Below, piece after piece: positions 1 to 9,270 of a stretch of DNA of 51,600 nucleotides. Under the pieces are notes generated by a model. It searched no databases, was not told the DNA's origin, and worked only from the letters and a program-made list of their open reading frames with translations. How positions within the stretch are numbered: position 1 is the first letter of the stretch; every line of letters begins with the position of its first letter. Source of the DNA: Campylobacterales bacterium (lineage in GTDB: Bacteria; Campylobacterota; Campylobacteria; Campylobacterales; Sulfurimonadaceae); contig JAFGVE010000041.1 of assembly GCA_016938175.1 (NCBI GenBank), positions 1-51,600 of the forward strand, given 5' to 3'. The position numbers were made by a program, and so were the translations under genes.

Positions 1-5
1 ATCAT
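1..5 (-). CDS. atpD: ATP synthase subunit beta, first bases only
   Basis: On the minus strand, just past the atpG stop codon, a GGAG ribosome-binding site is followed nine bases later by an ATG at 5..3. This is where atpD begins in the usual alpha-gamma-beta order. Only five bases lie in the window, so the identity rests on gene order alone. An alternative start is the ATG at 20..18, which overlaps the atpG stop and would read M-E-K-N-N-M. Confidence 0.45.
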
Positions 6-19
6 ATTATTTTTCTCCA

Positions 20-910
20 TTATTTCATAGACTCTACACCACTGATAATCTCTATCAGCTCTGTAGTAATTGCAGCTTGACGTGCTTTGTTATAGTCAAC
101 TTTAAGTGACTTAACCATCTCTTTTGCATTGTTAGTAGCAGTATCCATGGCTTGCATACGAGCTGAATGCTCAGCAGCAACCGAATCGATTAAAGAGTAG
201 TACATGTTATAGCTAACATATCTGTTAACTAAAGCATCTAACATCGCCTCTTCATCTTGTGCTTCTACTTCCAACATAGATTGTTTTTCAGTGTCTTTAC
301 ACTCAAAAGCATCTACATCCACAGGAAGTACATTATTAATATGTAACTCCTGAGTAAGCATATTTTTATATCCATTATAAACGATATGTAATCCATCAAT
401 CTTGCCATCTTTATAGTCTAAGATAGATGTTTTAATAAACTCGTCAGATCTCTCTTTATCTGGTTTTGAACTTAAATCTACAACTGCATCGAAAAGTTCA
501 ACTTCATTGTATTTAAAAAATTCAATACCTTTTTTACCGATACCACGTAAACGTACTTTTACATTCTGTTCTTTGTACTCTTTTAAAAGATTTTTTACAG
601 CTTTAATAGTTTGAACATTAAAACCACCACAAAGACCTTTATCTGCAGTAACAAAAACGATATCTACCATTTTTGGGTTTTCAATCTTTGTAAAACAACG
701 ATTTTCAATTCCACCAATTTTGTTACATTTAATACGTCCAGCTATTTCGGCAATAACCTGATTCATTTTTTCAGCATAAAGACGAGAACGTTTTGCAAGC
801 TCTTCGGCACGGCGAAGCTTTGCAGTACTTACAAGCTTCATCGCACGAGTAGTCTTCTGAGTACTAGAAACACTCTTAATCTTTCTTTGAATATCTTTCA
901 AGTTTGCCAT
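20..910 (-). CDS. atpG: F0F1 ATP synthase subunit gamma
   Basis: This is the central rotor shaft of the F1 sector; it couples proton flow through the membrane ring to catalysis in the alpha/beta hexamer. The 296-residue product is family length. It has the conserved N-terminal helix (ANLKDIQRKIKSV, then TRAMKLVSTAKLRRAE) and the conserved C-terminal helix (SARMQAMDTATNNAKEM... KARQAAITTELIEI), which together form the coiled-coil shaft. It lies 10 bases downstream of atpA in the ATP synthase operon, and atpD follows it. The start ATG at 910 is the natural family start (MANLKDIQ). The identification is secure. Confidence 0.98.
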   Translation of the reverse strand: MANLKDIQRKIKSVSSTQKTTRAMKLVSTAKLRRAEELAKRSRLYAEKMNQVIAEIAGRIKCNKIGGIENRCFTKIENPKMVDIVFVTADKGLCGGFNVQTIKAVKNLLKEYKEQNVKVRLRGIGKKGIEFFKYNEVELFDAVVDLSSKPDKERSDEFIKTSILDYKDGKIDGLHIVYNGYKNMLTQELHINNVLPVDVDAFECKDTEKQSMLEVEAQDEEAMLDALVNRYVSYNMYYSLIDSVAAEHSARMQAMDTATNNAKEMVKSLKVDYNKARQAAITTELIEIISGVESMK

Positions 911-920
911 TTCGTAATCC

Positions 921-2438
921 TTACGCTACTACGAAGCTAGCTTTAAACTCTTCAAGTGCTTTAATTAATAGAGCTTCTGTCTCATCACCAATTTTTGAAG
1001 CACTTCTAATGTTTTCAAAAATTTGAGGGTAAGAAGCTTCAATAAATGGATACATTTCTGCTTCAAAACGAACTACGTTTGATGCATCCATGTCATCTAA
1101 GAAACCTTGGTTACCAGCAAAGATAATAGCTACTTGCTTCTCAGCTGGAAGTGGTGAAAATGGTCCTTGTTTTAAAACTTCTACCATTCTTTGTCCACGC
1201 TCAAGCTGTTTACGAGAAACTTCATCAAGATCAGATGCGAATTGAGCAAACGCTTGAAGTTCACGATATTGAGCAAGGTCAAGTCTTAAAGTACCAGCAA
1301 CTTGCTTAGTAGCTTTAATTTGTGCAGCACCACCAACACGAGAAACTGAGTTACCTACGTTAATCGCTGGACGGATACCTGAATTAAAAAGGTCAGTTTC
1401 TAAGAAGATTTGACCATCTGTAATTGAAATTACGTTTGTTGGAATATATGCTGCTAAGTCACCTGCTTGTGTCTCAATAATTGGAAGAGCAGTTAGTGAA
1501 CCTGCACCCTCTTCATCTGAAAGTTTTGCAGCACGCTCGAGTAAACGTGAGTGAACATAGAAAACATCTCCAGGATATGCTTCACGACCTGGAGGACGGC
1601 GAAGAATAAGTGACATCTCACGGTATGCAACTGCGTGTTTTGATAAATCATCATACACAATAAGACCATGTCTAGCATTGTCACGGAAGTACTCACCCAT
1701 AGTAACACCTGTATATGGTGCTAAGAATTGAAGTGCAGCAGCTTCAGCAGCAGTTGCAGAAACGATAATAGTGTACTCTAATGCACCGTGCTCTTCTAAA
1801 CGACGAACAATTTGTGCAACTGTTGACTCTTTTTGACCTACTGCTACATAGATACATACAACACCATTACCCTTTTGGTTAATGATAGTATCTAAAGCAA
1901 CTGTAGTTTTACCAGTTTGTCTGTCACCAATAATAAGCTCACGTTGGCCACGACCAATTGGAACAAGTGCATCAATAGATTTAATACCAGTTGCTAATGG
2001 CTCGTGAACTGATTTACGCTCCATAATACCAGGTGCTTTTTCTTCAACAAAACGAGTTTCAGTTGTTTCAATTGGACCTTTACCATCAATTGGCTCACCA
2101 AGAGAGTTTACAACACGACCTAAAAGTGCATCACCAACTGGTACACGTAAAAGTTTACCAAGTCTTTTTACTGACATACCTTCTCTAAGAGCATCACCTG
2201 ATCCAAGAATAACAACACCAACACTGCTCTCTTCTAGGTTAAGTACAAGACCTTTTGTACCATCTTCAAACTCTACCATTTCACCAGCCATAACATTGCT
2301 TAGTCCATAAACTTGTGCAACACCGTCAGCATAAGAAACAACTTTACCTGTTTCATTAATATCAACACTTAATTCAAAGTTGTCGATACGTTCTTTAATT
2401 ATTGAGCTAATTTCATCAGCTTGAATTTTTGCTACCAC
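921..2438 (-). CDS. atpA: F0F1 ATP synthase subunit alpha
   Basis: This is the non-catalytic nucleotide-binding subunit of the F1 hexamer, on the cytoplasmic side of the inner membrane. The 505-residue length is normal. The P-loop GDRQTGKTT lies near residues 169-177, and the alpha-subunit signature around [17 protein letters not shown] is intact. The start codon is GTG (GTG-GTA-GCA), preceded seven bases upstream by a strong GAGGAG ribosome-binding site. It sits between atpH and atpG in the operon. Nothing unusual was seen. Confidence 0.98.
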   Translation of the reverse strand: MVAKIQADEISSIIKERIDNFELSVDINETGKVVSYADGVAQVYGLSNVMAGEMVEFEDGTKGLVLNLEESSVGVVILGSGDALREGMSVKRLGKLLRVPVGDALLGRVVNSLGEPIDGKGPIETTETRFVEEKAPGIMERKSVHEPLATGIKSIDALVPIGRGQRELIIGDRQTGKTTVALDTIINQKGNGVVCIYVAVGQKESTVAQIVRRLEEHGALEYTIIVSATAAEAAALQFLAPYTGVTMGEYFRDNARHGLIVYDDLSKHAVAYREMSLILRRPPGREAYPGDVFYVHSRLLERAAKLSDEEGAGSLTALPIIETQAGDLAAYIPTNVISITDGQIFLETDLFNSGIRPAINVGNSVSRVGGAAQIKATKQVAGTLRLDLAQYRELQAFAQFASDLDEVSRKQLERGQRMVEVLKQGPFSPLPAEKQVAIIFAGNQGFLDDMDASNVVRFEAEMYPFIEASYPQIFENIRSASKIGDETEALLIKALEEFKASFVVA

Positions 2439-2452
2439 TATTTTTCTCCTCT

Positions 2453-2986
2453 CTAAATTGCTTTTACTATATGTTCTATAATTTGACTATCTATTCTATC
2501 TTTAGAAAAATTAATCTCTACGCCAAGACCCTCAACTTCAACTTTAATTCCATTGAAGTCATTTTTTACAAATGAAAATGAGATTGTAGAATCAAATCTT
2601 TTTCCAAGACCAGTACTTAACTCTTGAAGTAAAGAGTCACTTATGTCAGCATCGCTATATATAACACCTGAATATGTTTTTGTAGCATTTGCCATATCTT
2701 TTTGTAACTCTTGCGCAATAGCAGGAATAACACTGATACGTCTATTTTCAACCAACAATTTTAAAAGGTTATTGACCATATCTGAGTTTGCAGATTTTAC
2801 TGATTCTAATAATATGTCAGATTTATCTTTAGCTGCTACGTTTGGATTAGCAATTATGCTAACAAACTTTTCATCTTTAAAAGATTCTGCTAAAGTAGAA
2901 AATATTGTAGTCATATTTTCCATTGATGCTATGTCAGAATTAGATTTTAAAGCTTTAATATATCTTTTTGCTATTAACTCTTCCAT
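2453..2986 (-). CDS. atpH: F0F1 ATP synthase subunit delta
   Basis: This subunit forms the peripheral-stalk cap joining F1 to the b subunits. The 177-residue protein starts [13 protein letters not shown], the usual OSCP/delta opening, and has the C-terminal beta-rich segment typical of the family. I chose the ATG at 2986 over a TTG three codons upstream, because AAGAAGG lies nine bases before the ATG but directly abuts the TTG. The junction with atpF reads TAG-T-ATG, leaving one base between stop and start, which suggests translational coupling. Delta subunits diverge quickly, so gene order strengthens the call. Confidence 0.95.
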   Translation of the reverse strand: MEELIAKRYIKALKSNSDIASMENMTTIFSTLAESFKDEKFVSIIANPNVAAKDKSDILLESVKSANSDMVNNLLKLLVENRRISVIPAIAQELQKDMANATKTYSGVIYSDADISDSLLQELSTGLGKRFDSTISFSFVKNDFNGIKVEVEGLGVEINFSKDRIDSQIIEHIVKAI

Positions 2987-2987
2987 A

Positions 2988-3500
2988 CTATGCAACCTTC
3001 TTTAAAATAATATTTGTCATAGTCTCTTTATCAAAGCTATCAGCACTTTGACTTAAAGTCTCGGCAAGTACACTTTCAACAACACCGCGAACCATTTTTC
3101 TTTGCTCAAACTCTTTTAAAGATCTATTTTGTCTTACAAGTGCTTCAAGTTCGTTGTCACACTGTGTCATGATAGTATCGTTAATGATTTTGTTCTCTTT
3201 TTTAGAAGACGCAGCCAACTCTTCAGCAAACTTTTCAGCTTCTGAAATTTTTGCAAGTGCCTCTTTCTTTTGAGCGATAGATTCATCAAGTCTCTCTTGA
3301 ACTTTCTTTAACTCATCTGAAATCGCTTGACTTCTAGAAGCAAAGAATGCCTTTACAGGTTCCCCAACTAAGTACCAAACAAGACCAGCAAATAATAAGA
3401 AGTTAATAGTTCTTTGAACTATATCAGTCTCACTATGTCCAGCCTCAGATGCAAGTGCAAATGTTGATATGCTTAGCATTAATACTAAAATTCTTTTCAC
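2988..3500 (-). CDS. atpF: F0F1 ATP synthase subunit b
   Basis: This is a peripheral-stalk subunit with a membrane-anchored N terminus and a long charged helix. The 170-residue product begins with a signal-peptide-like segment (KRILVLMLSISTFALAS), followed by a second hydrophobic segment (INFLLFAGLVWYLVG, about residues 32-47). After that comes an alanine-, lysine- and glutamate-rich coiled coil. Two hydrophobic segments suggest the first is cleaved or forms an extra anchor; that is an inference. It follows atpF' by nine bases and is coupled to atpH. Confidence 0.93.
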   Translation of the reverse strand: MKRILVLMLSISTFALASEAGHSETDIVQRTINFLLFAGLVWYLVGEPVKAFFASRSQAISDELKKVQERLDESIAQKKEALAKISEAEKFAEELAASSKKENKIINDTIMTQCDNELEALVRQNRSLKEFEQRKMVRGVVESVLAETLSQSADSFDKETMTNIILKKVA

Positions 3501-3509
3501 ACTCTATCC

Positions 3510-3932
3510 TTATATCTGACTTAACTTAGCTTTAACAGCTTCTTTAAAAACTGGAACCTGAGACATTAAGTCTGTAGTCAACTCATCTTTAGATTTTGCA
3601 AGAGACTGTTCAAACTCAACGTATTCTTGAGCCAGTTCAGCACGTTTTGCTTCTAATTTACTTTCTGCCAACTCTTTAGCATCCGCAATAACTTTTTCTC
3701 TTAGGGCCGCTGCTTCTAGCTTAGCGTTCATAATTATTGATGCAGCTTTTGCATTTAACTCAGCGATTTCCTCATCATTAGACCCAACTCTTTCTAAGTC
3801 TTTTTTGATGTCCTCATCACGTTTGTTCATGTAAGCAAACAATGGATTATAAAGCCAACTATTTAAAACGGCTATAAGCGAAACAAATACAACAAATGTA
3901 ATCACAAGTAGTATTGGATTTATATCTAACAT
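3510..3932 (-). CDS. atpF': F0F1 ATP synthase subunit b'
   Basis: This is the second b-type stalk subunit, presumably forming a b/b' heterodimer with the downstream AtpF. The 140-residue protein has one N-terminal membrane segment (NPILLVITFVVFVSLIAVLN, about residues 5-24), followed by a heptad-rich charged helix. It is the first gene of the ATP synthase operon, with AGGAGG at 3942..3937 ahead of ATG 3932. Split b/b' pairs occur in photosynthetic bacteria and in Campylobacterota; that is family knowledge. No a or c subunit gene is in the window. Confidence 0.92.
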   Translation of the reverse strand: MLDINPILLVITFVVFVSLIAVLNSWLYNPLFAYMNKRDEDIKKDLERVGSNDEEIAELNAKAASIIMNAKLEAAALREKVIADAKELAESKLEAKRAELAQEYVEFEQSLAKSKDELTTDLMSQVPVFKEAVKAKLSQI

Positions 3933-3954
3933 AGCACCTCCTAAAAGTTGCGCA

Positions 3955-3960
3955 ATTATA
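3955..3960 (-). promoter_or_regulatory. Candidate -10 box of the ATP synthase operon
   Basis: A perfect TATAAT reads on the minus strand 22 bases upstream of the atpF' start, in the 87-base gap after parB. No good -35 match lies 17 bases upstream; weak -35 elements are common in Campylobacterota. It suggests the ATPase genes have their own promoter besides readthrough from parAB. Confidence 0.5.
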
Positions 3961-4019
3961 CTATTTGTAAATTGAAAGGATAGTTAAATGAGGTAGGAAA
4001 TTTTAAAAAATATTAATAA

Positions 4020-4856
4020 TTATTTAAAGTGTTTCAAAAATTCTTCAATTTCCGCTTGTGAAGAGAATTCTAGAGTAATTTTATTACCGGAATTTTTATA
4101 TTTAAGACCATATTCATCAAATTTTTCATTGACTGAATTAAAGTTATAAGTTACTTTTGCCTCTTTTTTCATAACTGGAGTAGGCTCTTTTTTGTTTTTT
4201 ATAAGTAACTCTAATTCACGAACACTTAATTTTTGGCCAATTATTGAGTTCACCATTAGCTGCTGATCTTTCTCATCTAAGCCTACCAATACCTTCGCGT
4301 GTCCTGCAGATATTTTCTTTTCTACAAGTGCTTTTTGCGTTTTTACAGAGAGTTGTAATAAACGTAGCGTATTTGTAATATGTGTTCTGCTTTTATGAAT
4401 AACACCTGAGAGTTCTTCATGTGTATAATCATGTAGCTTAATCAGTTCCCCGTATGCTTGAGCTAACTCTACAGCGTTAAGCTCTTCACGTTGAATATTT
4501 TCAATAAGAGCAAATTGACGCATTTTTTGCTCATCTGAATTGAGAACAATTGCACGAATCTCTTTAAGCTTAGCAAGTTTACTTGCTCTAAATCTTCTCT
4601 CACCTGCAATTAGAACATAGCCATCAATATCTTCAGTAACAACTATAGGTTGTAGTAGTCCGTCGTTTTTTATAGATTCCGAAAGCTCATGAAGTAGTTC
4701 ATCATCGAAACTTTTTCTCGGCTGAAAAGGGTTGGGACGAATATCTTTTAATGGAATTTCTAAAACAACATCTCTCTGTGTTCCTTCATTCTCATACGCC
4801 TCATCCATTTCACCTAAGAGAGCATCTAAACCCCTACCTAACTTTTGTGACTTCAT
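4020..4856 (-). CDS. parB: ParB/Spo0J chromosome partitioning protein
   Basis: This protein binds centromere-like parS sites and spreads along DNA, now known to act as a CTP-dependent clamp. The 278-residue protein opens with KLGRGLDALLGE, a typical ParB N terminus. It carries the CTP-binding signature motifs NPFQPRK (about residues 42-48) and GERRFRASKLA (about 85-95), then a helix-turn-helix region and a C-terminal dimer domain. Its ATG overlaps the parA stop by one base (TAATG), so the two are translationally coupled. I did not find a convincing parS site in the window. Confidence 0.96.
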   Translation of the reverse strand: MKSQKLGRGLDALLGEMDEAYENEGTQRDVVLEIPLKDIRPNPFQPRKSFDDELLHELSESIKNDGLLQPIVVTEDIDGYVLIAGERRFRASKLAKLKEIRAIVLNSDEQKMRQFALIENIQREELNAVELAQAYGELIKLHDYTHEELSGVIHKSRTHITNTLRLLQLSVKTQKALVEKKISAGHAKVLVGLDEKDQQLMVNSIIGQKLSVRELELLIKNKKEPTPVMKKEAKVTYNFNSVNEKFDEYGLKYKNSGNKITLEFSSQAEIEEFLKHFK

Positions 4857-5638
4857 TATTTCATTATTGCCTGTGCTAAATTTTGATACGCGATAGAGCC
4901 GCTTGATTTTACATCATACAAAATTGCTGGTTTTCCAAAAGAAGGTGACTCAGCGAGTTTTACATTTCTAGGGACAACAATATACTTATTTTTGTTATCT
5001 TTAAAAAGTTTTCCTTTAAAGTGCTGACGTAAATCTGCGAATACCTGCTTTGAGAGATTGTTTTGCGCACTAAACATAGTTGGAACAAAACCTTTAATAC
5101 TTAAACGTGGATTGATAGACTTTCTCACCAATTTCACTGTATTTAAAAGTTGTGCTAATCCTTCAAGAGCAAAAAATTCACACTGAATAGGGATAATAAC
5201 AGAATTAGATGCAGAAAGTGCATTGATAGTCATTGGTCCTAATGCCGGTGGAGAATCAATAATTATATAGTCATAATCTTTTTGAATATTGGCAATAGCT
5301 TTTTTGAGTACAAGCTCACGTCCACTTGCTTTATCAGCATCGTAGTACTCTTTTTCAATACCTACTAATCCAATGTTAGAAGGTGCCAAGTGCAAAGTTG
5401 GTAAATCCGATTTTAAAATAATATCTTTAAGCTTTTTTGCACCAATGAGAACATGATAGATATTAAACTCATAATCATTTCGATGAAAGCCTAGGGACGT
5501 TGTTGCATTTGCTTGAGGATCTGAATCAATGAGAAGCACTTTTTTTTCAGCAACAGCAAGTGATGCAGCTAAATTTACAGCAGTTGTAGTTTTACCTACA
5601 CCCCCCTTTTGGTTTGCTATTACAATTACTTCACTCAT
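4856..5638 (-). CDS. parA: ParA/Soj chromosome partitioning ATPase
   Basis: This ATPase works with ParB to segregate the replication origin. The 260-residue protein has the deviant Walker A motif KGGVGKTTTAVNLA (about residues 11-24) with both signature lysines. It also has the Walker A' region LLIDSDPQANAT and the Walker B region DYIIIDSPPALG. The short N terminus without a helix-turn-helix marks it as a chromosomal Soj type rather than a plasmid type I-a ParA. Its ATG overlaps the birA TGA as ATGA. Confidence 0.97.
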   Translation of the reverse strand: MSEVIVIANQKGGVGKTTTAVNLAASLAVAEKKVLLIDSDPQANATTSLGFHRNDYEFNIYHVLIGAKKLKDIILKSDLPTLHLAPSNIGLVGIEKEYYDADKASGRELVLKKAIANIQKDYDYIIIDSPPALGPMTINALSASNSVIIPIQCEFFALEGLAQLLNTVKLVRKSINPRLSIKGFVPTMFSAQNNLSKQVFADLRQHFKGKLFKDNKNKYIVVPRNVKLAESPSFGKPAILYDVKSSGSIAYQNLAQAIMK

Positions 5639-6270
5639 CTTAAACTGTATATCCTCTCACCATTAATTAACAGGCTACCATCACTCTCTAAAGTAGCACT
5701 CTCTACACTTACTTTCTCACTATTAACATGAGTAAAATATGTTTTGTTTTGCTCAAATTCTAACTTATATTTGCTAAAAACTTGCTTCCATAAAAGTTTT
5801 TTTTCGAGATTTTTAAAATATTGTTTTAATAATAAATTTTTATCTATTGTAACATCTAATTTCGTAAAATTTTCAGGTGCACTGTTTAAATTTAGTCCAA
5901 ATCCACACACAATATTCTCTTCAACTAATGTTGTAATCATTCCACCCACTTTAGCATCCCCTATATAGAGGTCATTTGGCCACTTTAACCAAACTTTTGA
6001 TGAAAACTCTGCTAAAGTCTCTTTTAGAATATAAGAAAAATATATTGAAGCCGATTCAACTTTTAAATCTACTGGTAACTCTTGTAATGAATAAGCGAAT
6101 GACACAAAAAGGTTGCCATTACTTCCTTTCCACTCATTATTTCGACTTCCAATCCCTTTAGTTTGCACACCACAAGTAATTGCGATAGGAGCACTCAATT
6201 CCTTTTTCTTTAATAGAGTTTTTAAATATAGCTGTGTTGACTCTAATTCATTAAAGTATAGAATCTGCAA
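5635..6270 (-). CDS. birA: Biotin--[acetyl-CoA-carboxylase] ligase
   Basis: This enzyme activates biotin with ATP and attaches it to the biotin carboxyl carrier protein. The 211-residue form lacks an N-terminal DNA-binding domain, so it is a ligase only and not a repressor. Visible family motifs are the biotin/ATP loop GIGSRNNEWKGSNGNL (about residues 39-54) and the catalytic-site strands WLKWPNDLYIGDAKVGGM (about 98-115). It overlaps the 3' end of fmt by 20 bases and parA by 4 bases. Confidence 0.92.
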   Translation of the reverse strand: MQILYFNELESTQLYLKTLLKKKELSAPIAITCGVQTKGIGSRNNEWKGSNGNLFVSFAYSLQELPVDLKVESASIYFSYILKETLAEFSSKVWLKWPNDLYIGDAKVGGMITTLVEENIVCGFGLNLNSAPENFTKLDVTIDKNLLLKQYFKNLEKKLLWKQVFSKYKLEFEQNKTYFTHVNSEKVSVESATLESDGSLLINGERIYSLR

Positions 6271-7159
6271 TGTCTAATCTTTTTCCATTAATGTAAGCAA
6301 GAGCATCCACCTCGTTTTTTGATGGTGCTTGAAGTGTATAGATACGTAAAGAACCATACCTACATCCTATAACTATAGAGTCCTTCTCTATAGAGAGTAT
6401 CTCGCCCGCTGTATTCTTACTTGTTTTATCTTCTAATGCTATTTTTTTAAGTTTCAGTCCACTAGCTAAATAGATACCTGGCCATGGTGTAAAAGCTCTA
6501 TATTTATTGTAAATATCAAGAGCATTATCAAAATCCACTTCTCCATCTGCCTTTGTTATTTTTTTACATAAAGATGCTTCCGCTTCGTTCTGCTTTAGTG
6601 GTTTATAACTTGTATAGTTATGTAAAACTTCTGGAGTCAATTCGCGTGCACACTCTGTTAAAACATCAAAAAGCTCTTCTAGCATCATTGTTGAACTAAC
6701 ATCTTGATACTTAATTGTTAAAATATCTCCTGTATCCAACCCCTCTTCCATGAGCATTGCAGTCACACCAGTTTGTGTATCCCCATTTAAAAGTGTTTGT
6801 TGAATTGGGCTAGCACCTCTATACTGAGGTAATATGGAAGCATGTAAATTAATACATGGAGCATATTCAAGTATGGGTTTTGGTAAAATTTGACCATATG
6901 CTGCAACGACAATATAATCACATGGAGTTTGAAGTAACTCTTTAACAACTACTTCATCACGTAATCTAAAAGGCTGATACACATCTATGTTATGTTCTAG
7001 AGCCAACTCTTTTACAGGAGGCGGAGTCATAATTTTTTTTCTTCCCACAGGCTTGTCTGGCTGTGTATATACAGCTACAACATTTATTTCCCTGTCTGCA
7101 AGAAGACCTTCAAGTATCTTTTGAGCATACTCAGGAGTTCCCATAAATATAACGTCCAA
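6251..7159 (-). CDS. fmt: Methionyl-tRNA formyltransferase
   Basis: This enzyme formylates initiator Met-tRNA using 10-formyltetrahydrofolate. From the TTG at 7159 the product is 302 residues and opens (M)DVIFMGTPEYAQ, the classic fmt start. Catalytic-region motifs are INLHASILPQYRGASPIQ and LMEEGLDTGDIL. I prefer this TTG over an upstream start that would extend into proB, because AAAGGAG lies five bases before it. The junction with the proB stop is TAG-T-TTG, one base apart. Confidence 0.95.
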   Translation of the reverse strand: MDVIFMGTPEYAQKILEGLLADREINVVAVYTQPDKPVGRKKIMTPPPVKELALEHNIDVYQPFRLRDEVVVKELLQTPCDYIVVAAYGQILPKPILEYAPCINLHASILPQYRGASPIQQTLLNGDTQTGVTAMLMEEGLDTGDILTIKYQDVSSTMMLEELFDVLTECARELTPEVLHNYTSYKPLKQNEAEASLCKKITKADGEVDFDNALDIYNKYRAFTPWPGIYLASGLKLKKIALEDKTSKNTAGEILSIEKDSIVIGCRYGSLRIYTLQAPSKNEVDALAYINGKRLDIADSIL

Positions 7160-7160
7160 A

Positions 7161-7922
7161 CTACTCTCCTTTAGTAAATAGTGTACCACCAACATGATTG
7201 GATTCTAAAAGAAAAGCTCTAATATCATGCAAATCAAATCCACTTGCTAAAAAAGTTTCGATATTAGCATCTAAAAGATAGGCGGCTGCTTTAAGCTTTG
7301 TTACTATTCCGCCTGTTGCAAAAAAATTGTTTGGTGTTACGTCTTTACTAAGTTCTTCATCACTAATATAATTAACAACTTTTAAAGGTTTTGCATCTAC
7401 GTTTGCACGAGGATCAGCATCATAATACGCATCTATATCTGAGAGAATTATAAGACGTTGAGCATTAACATGCTTTGCGATATATGCTGAAAGTTGGTCA
7501 TTATCCCCTACTTCTAACTCATCAGTTGCAGTTGCATCATTTTCATTAATTATCGGTAAAACACCATTTTCCAAAAGTGTATTAATTGTATTTTGAATTC
7601 TGCAAACATCATCTTCTTTTTTTAAATTTGCAGCTGTAACTAAAACCTGAGAGGTGATAATTTCATACTTAGAAAACTTTTTTGCATACTTATCCATAAG
7701 TACAGGTTGACCTATAGCAGCTAGTGCTTGTTTATTTGCAAGTACTGATCTATCAAGTTGTAGTTTGGTATACCCTGCTGAAACAGCACCAGAAGAGACT
7801 AAAAGAACTTCATGTTTTTTTTGCAATTCGGCAAGCATATCAACTAAGGCCTGCATACGTGATGTAGCAATTTGACCATTTTCTGTTAAAACGGCACTTC
7901 CGACTTTAATTACTATACGCAT
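7161..7922 (-). CDS. proB: Glutamate 5-kinase
   Basis: This enzyme catalyses the first step of proline synthesis, phosphorylating glutamate. The 253-residue protein is the short form without a C-terminal PUA domain. Motifs include VIKVGSAVLTENG at the N terminus (phosphate-binding), LLVSSGAVSAGY, INENDATATDELEVGDNDQLSAYIA region (substrate-binding), and FATGGIVTKLKAA. The ATG at 7922 gives the standard MRIVIKVGS start. An in-frame extension upstream lies inside obgE and is not family-like. The obgE stop and this start read TAG-T-ATG. Confidence 0.95.
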   Translation of the reverse strand: MRIVIKVGSAVLTENGQIATSRMQALVDMLAELQKKHEVLLVSSGAVSAGYTKLQLDRSVLANKQALAAIGQPVLMDKYAKKFSKYEIITSQVLVTAANLKKEDDVCRIQNTINTLLENGVLPIINENDATATDELEVGDNDQLSAYIAKHVNAQRLIILSDIDAYYDADPRANVDAKPLKVVNYISDEELSKDVTPNNFFATGGIVTKLKAAAYLLDANIETFLASGFDLHDIRAFLLESNHVGGTLFTKGE

Positions 7923-7923
7923 A

Positions 7924-9039
7924 CTAATTTCTGCTTGTTTGACTTCTTTCACTCTGTACGAGTTTGAAAAGAGCATTTTTTAAAGGTTCTATATTTTTAT
8001 GTGTAGCAGAAGAGATAGGAACTATAAAATATGGCAACTCTCGATTAAATCCAAGTTCATCCTCTGCACTCTCTTGTATATAGTACGGTACAGTATCATC
8101 AAAGTTAAACTCACTTGTTTTTGAAGGAACTAGTGCAAATATTTCTAAAAAGCTATTAATCAAATCCGTAATTTCATCAGGAGAAACGACATCGGCACGA
8201 GTTAAAGCTATTGCGAATTTACTACCGGCTAATACATCTGAAAAAGATGCTATTTCCTCACGTAATACTTCTATCTGCTCTTTTAACTCTCTATAATTTC
8301 CTAAATCTACCATATAAAGTAAAATTTTTGTTCTTTCAATATGACGTAAAAACTGTATTCCAAGTCCTTTACCTTCATGTGCACCACCTATAATACCGGG
8401 AATGTCAGCCATAATAAAAGATTCATAATCACCAATATTTACTTGACCAAGTTTTGGTGTAAGAGTAGTAAACTCATAATTTGCAATTTCTGGTTTTGCA
8501 TTGGAAACAGTCGATATTAGTGTAGACTTTCCTACGTTAGGAAAACCAACTAAACCAACATCTGCAATAAGTTTTAAATCCAGTTTTATTGCACGTGTTT
8601 CACCTTTTTCTCCAGGTTGAGCATAGGTTGGTCTCTGATTTGTCGGTGACTTAAAGTGTGTATTTCCAAGTCCACCTTTGCCACCTTCTAAAAACTTCTC
8701 TTCTTGCCCATCTTTAAGCATGTCAAAAATTACTTCACCGCTTTCTATATCTACAATCTGTGTACCAGGAGGAACAATAATAACTTTTTTTGCTCCCGAT
8801 TTACCAGTCATATTAGAACCCTCACCAGGTCTTCCGTTGTCAGCTTTTATGTGCATTTTTCTTTGAAAGTGTGAAAGTGTATGTGTATTGTTATCACACT
8901 TAAACCAGATGTCGCCACCCTTACCTCCATCACCTCCATTTGGACCACCATTGAGTACAAACTTTTCACGGCGAAACGCGACACATCCCTGTCCACCTTT
9001 TCCTGAACTGACTGTTAATTCAACACTATCTGTAAACAA
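7924..9039 (-). CDS. obgE: GTPase Obg/CgtA
   Basis: This is a ribosome-associated GTPase involved in 50S assembly and stress control. The 371-residue protein has the glycine-rich Obg fold (about residues 1-158; GGPNGGDGGKGGD and GKGGLGN are visible). The G domain follows, with G1 GFPNVGKST, G3 DIPGII and G4-like TRAD. The start is a TTG at 9039, preceded by AAGGAG five bases upstream. It follows rpmA after a 231-base gap that holds several hairpins, and obg downstream of rplU-rpmA is the common bacterial order. Confidence 0.97.
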   Translation of the reverse strand: MFTDSVELTVSSGKGGQGCVAFRREKFVLNGGPNGGDGGKGGDIWFKCDNNTHTLSHFQRKMHIKADNGRPGEGSNMTGKSGAKKVIIVPPGTQIVDIESGEVIFDMLKDGQEEKFLEGGKGGLGNTHFKSPTNQRPTYAQPGEKGETRAIKLDLKLIADVGLVGFPNVGKSTLISTVSNAKPEIANYEFTTLTPKLGQVNIGDYESFIMADIPGIIGGAHEGKGLGIQFLRHIERTKILLYMVDLGNYRELKEQIEVLREEIASFSDVLAGSKFAIALTRADVVSPDEITDLINSFLEIFALVPSKTSEFNFDDTVPYYIQESAEDELGFNRELPYFIVPISSATHKNIEPLKNALFKLVQSERSQTSRN

Positions 9040-9084
9040 GTAAACTCCTTCTTTTATCTCTTAATAAGATAAAACATACAGTAG

Positions 9085-9150
9085 ATTTTCAAGCTGCCTT
9101 GAAAATTCTCACATATAAACATATTACTCCTTATAACAAAGTGAGTAATA
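9085..9150 (-). promoter_or_regulatory. Two hairpins in the obgE leader
   Basis: The gap between rpmA and obgE holds two perfect inverted repeats. ATTTTCAAG (9085-9093) pairs with CTTGAAAAT (9098-9106) across a four-base loop. TATTACTC (9122-9129) pairs with GAGTAATA (9143-9150). Neither is followed by a T-run on either strand, so simple terminators are unlikely. They could shape the obgE 5' untranslated RNA or the processing of an rplU-rpmA-obgE transcript. No known riboswitch was recognised. Confidence 0.45.
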
Positions 9151-9240
9151 AACAGACTAAAATACTTAAAAATCAATTTTTGACTAAAAAGATTGTTAAA
9201 TATTTAAAAACTAATATTGATTCTTAGTGAATGAGGTGGG

Positions 9241-9264
9241 AGTGTTTGGGACACCCCAAACACT
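9241..9264 (-). terminator. GC-rich hairpin just after rpmA
   Basis: A perfect 10-base-pair stem, AGTGTTTGGG / CCCAAACACT with an ACAC loop, starts seven bases beyond the rpmA stop. Its position fits a transcription end. The minus-strand sequence after it has no U-tract, so it may instead be a leaky terminator, or a stability or processing hairpin that lets some transcription continue into obgE. Confidence 0.5.
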
Positions 9265-9270
9265 GTAGAA

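Noticed and set aside
2987..2995. Upstream TTG start for atpH
   Set aside because: The ribosome-binding site AAGAAGG directly abuts this TTG, whereas the ATG at 2986 has proper spacing and the family-like N terminus.
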